Part shown: in pieces, positions 6,292-6,341 of the stretch
Layout: each line of letters begins with the position of its first letter
How positions within the stretch are numbered: the first letter of the stretch is position 1
Source of the DNA: Verrucomicrobiia bacterium
GTDB lineage: Bacteria; Verrucomicrobiota; Verrucomicrobiia; Opitutales; Opitutaceae
Length of the DNA: 6,341 bases
Direction: 5' to 3'
NCBI GenBank assembly: GCA_030424825.1
Contig: JAUHWE010000292.1
Coordinates: forward strand, 1 to 6,341
Notes under the pieces: generated by a model
Databases searched by the model: none
What the model saw: only the letters and a program-made list of their open reading frames with translations
Told to the model about the DNA's origin: nothing
Program-made: the position numbers and the translations under genes

Positions 6292-6341
6292 TCCTTCAAG
6301 TTTTATTCGGAAGAACGGCTGCCCGCAGTCGATCGCGATAA

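Noticed and set aside
6300..6341. Promoter of the giant gene (TCGACT and TAAAAC on the - strand)
   Set aside because: Each element matches only four of six consensus bases and the spacing is 21, so this is not better than chance; the true promoter may lie beyond the window edge.

Overview
The window holds two convergent genes that fill most of its length, plus a short leader region with one probable small gene and its terminator. It most likely comes from a Verrucomicrobiota bacterium, perhaps a marine Opitutia/Puniceicoccales relative. The main reason is the very large secreted protein: it combines a Cys-less Ig-like domain, long arrays of degenerate Asp-box-like repeats, and a C-terminal module with YTNEIQHSNDLKVW and a final FYRL, a style common in that phylum. 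The lack of Shine-Dalgarno sequences at conventional spacing also fits. The phylum is inferred from style, not from a marker gene.

Layout. Positions 1-90 hold nothing I can name. Positions 91-228 hold a 45-codon basic small ORF with no recognised family, followed by a well-formed Rho-independent terminator (260-301). From 358 to 1551 on the + strand is a complete 12-helix Major Facilitator Superfamily transporter with a textbook motif A and a motif C-like GP segment, so it is probably a drug/H+ antiporter-type exporter. Eight bases later the convergent gene ends; it runs from 6272 (or 6260) down to 1560 on the - strand and encodes 1570 residues without interruption. Order in that protein: signal peptide, Ig-like domain, 13-14 repeats of about 40 residues, a bacterial Ig domain of the Big_7 type, 14-15 more repeats, a CARDB-like beta-sandwich, and the C-terminal module. 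The repeats resemble beta-propeller blades carrying a shortened Asp-box ([ST]xDGxxW).

Nothing suggests that the transporter and the giant protein work together; they only share a tail-to-tail junction without a visible terminator. The most interesting points are the architecture of the giant protein (two near-equal repeat arrays split by an Ig domain), a hairpin lying exactly at its translation start that could bring a distant AAGGA close to the AUG, and the small gene with its own terminator. No RNA genes, CRISPR arrays, insertion sequences or attachment sites were seen.
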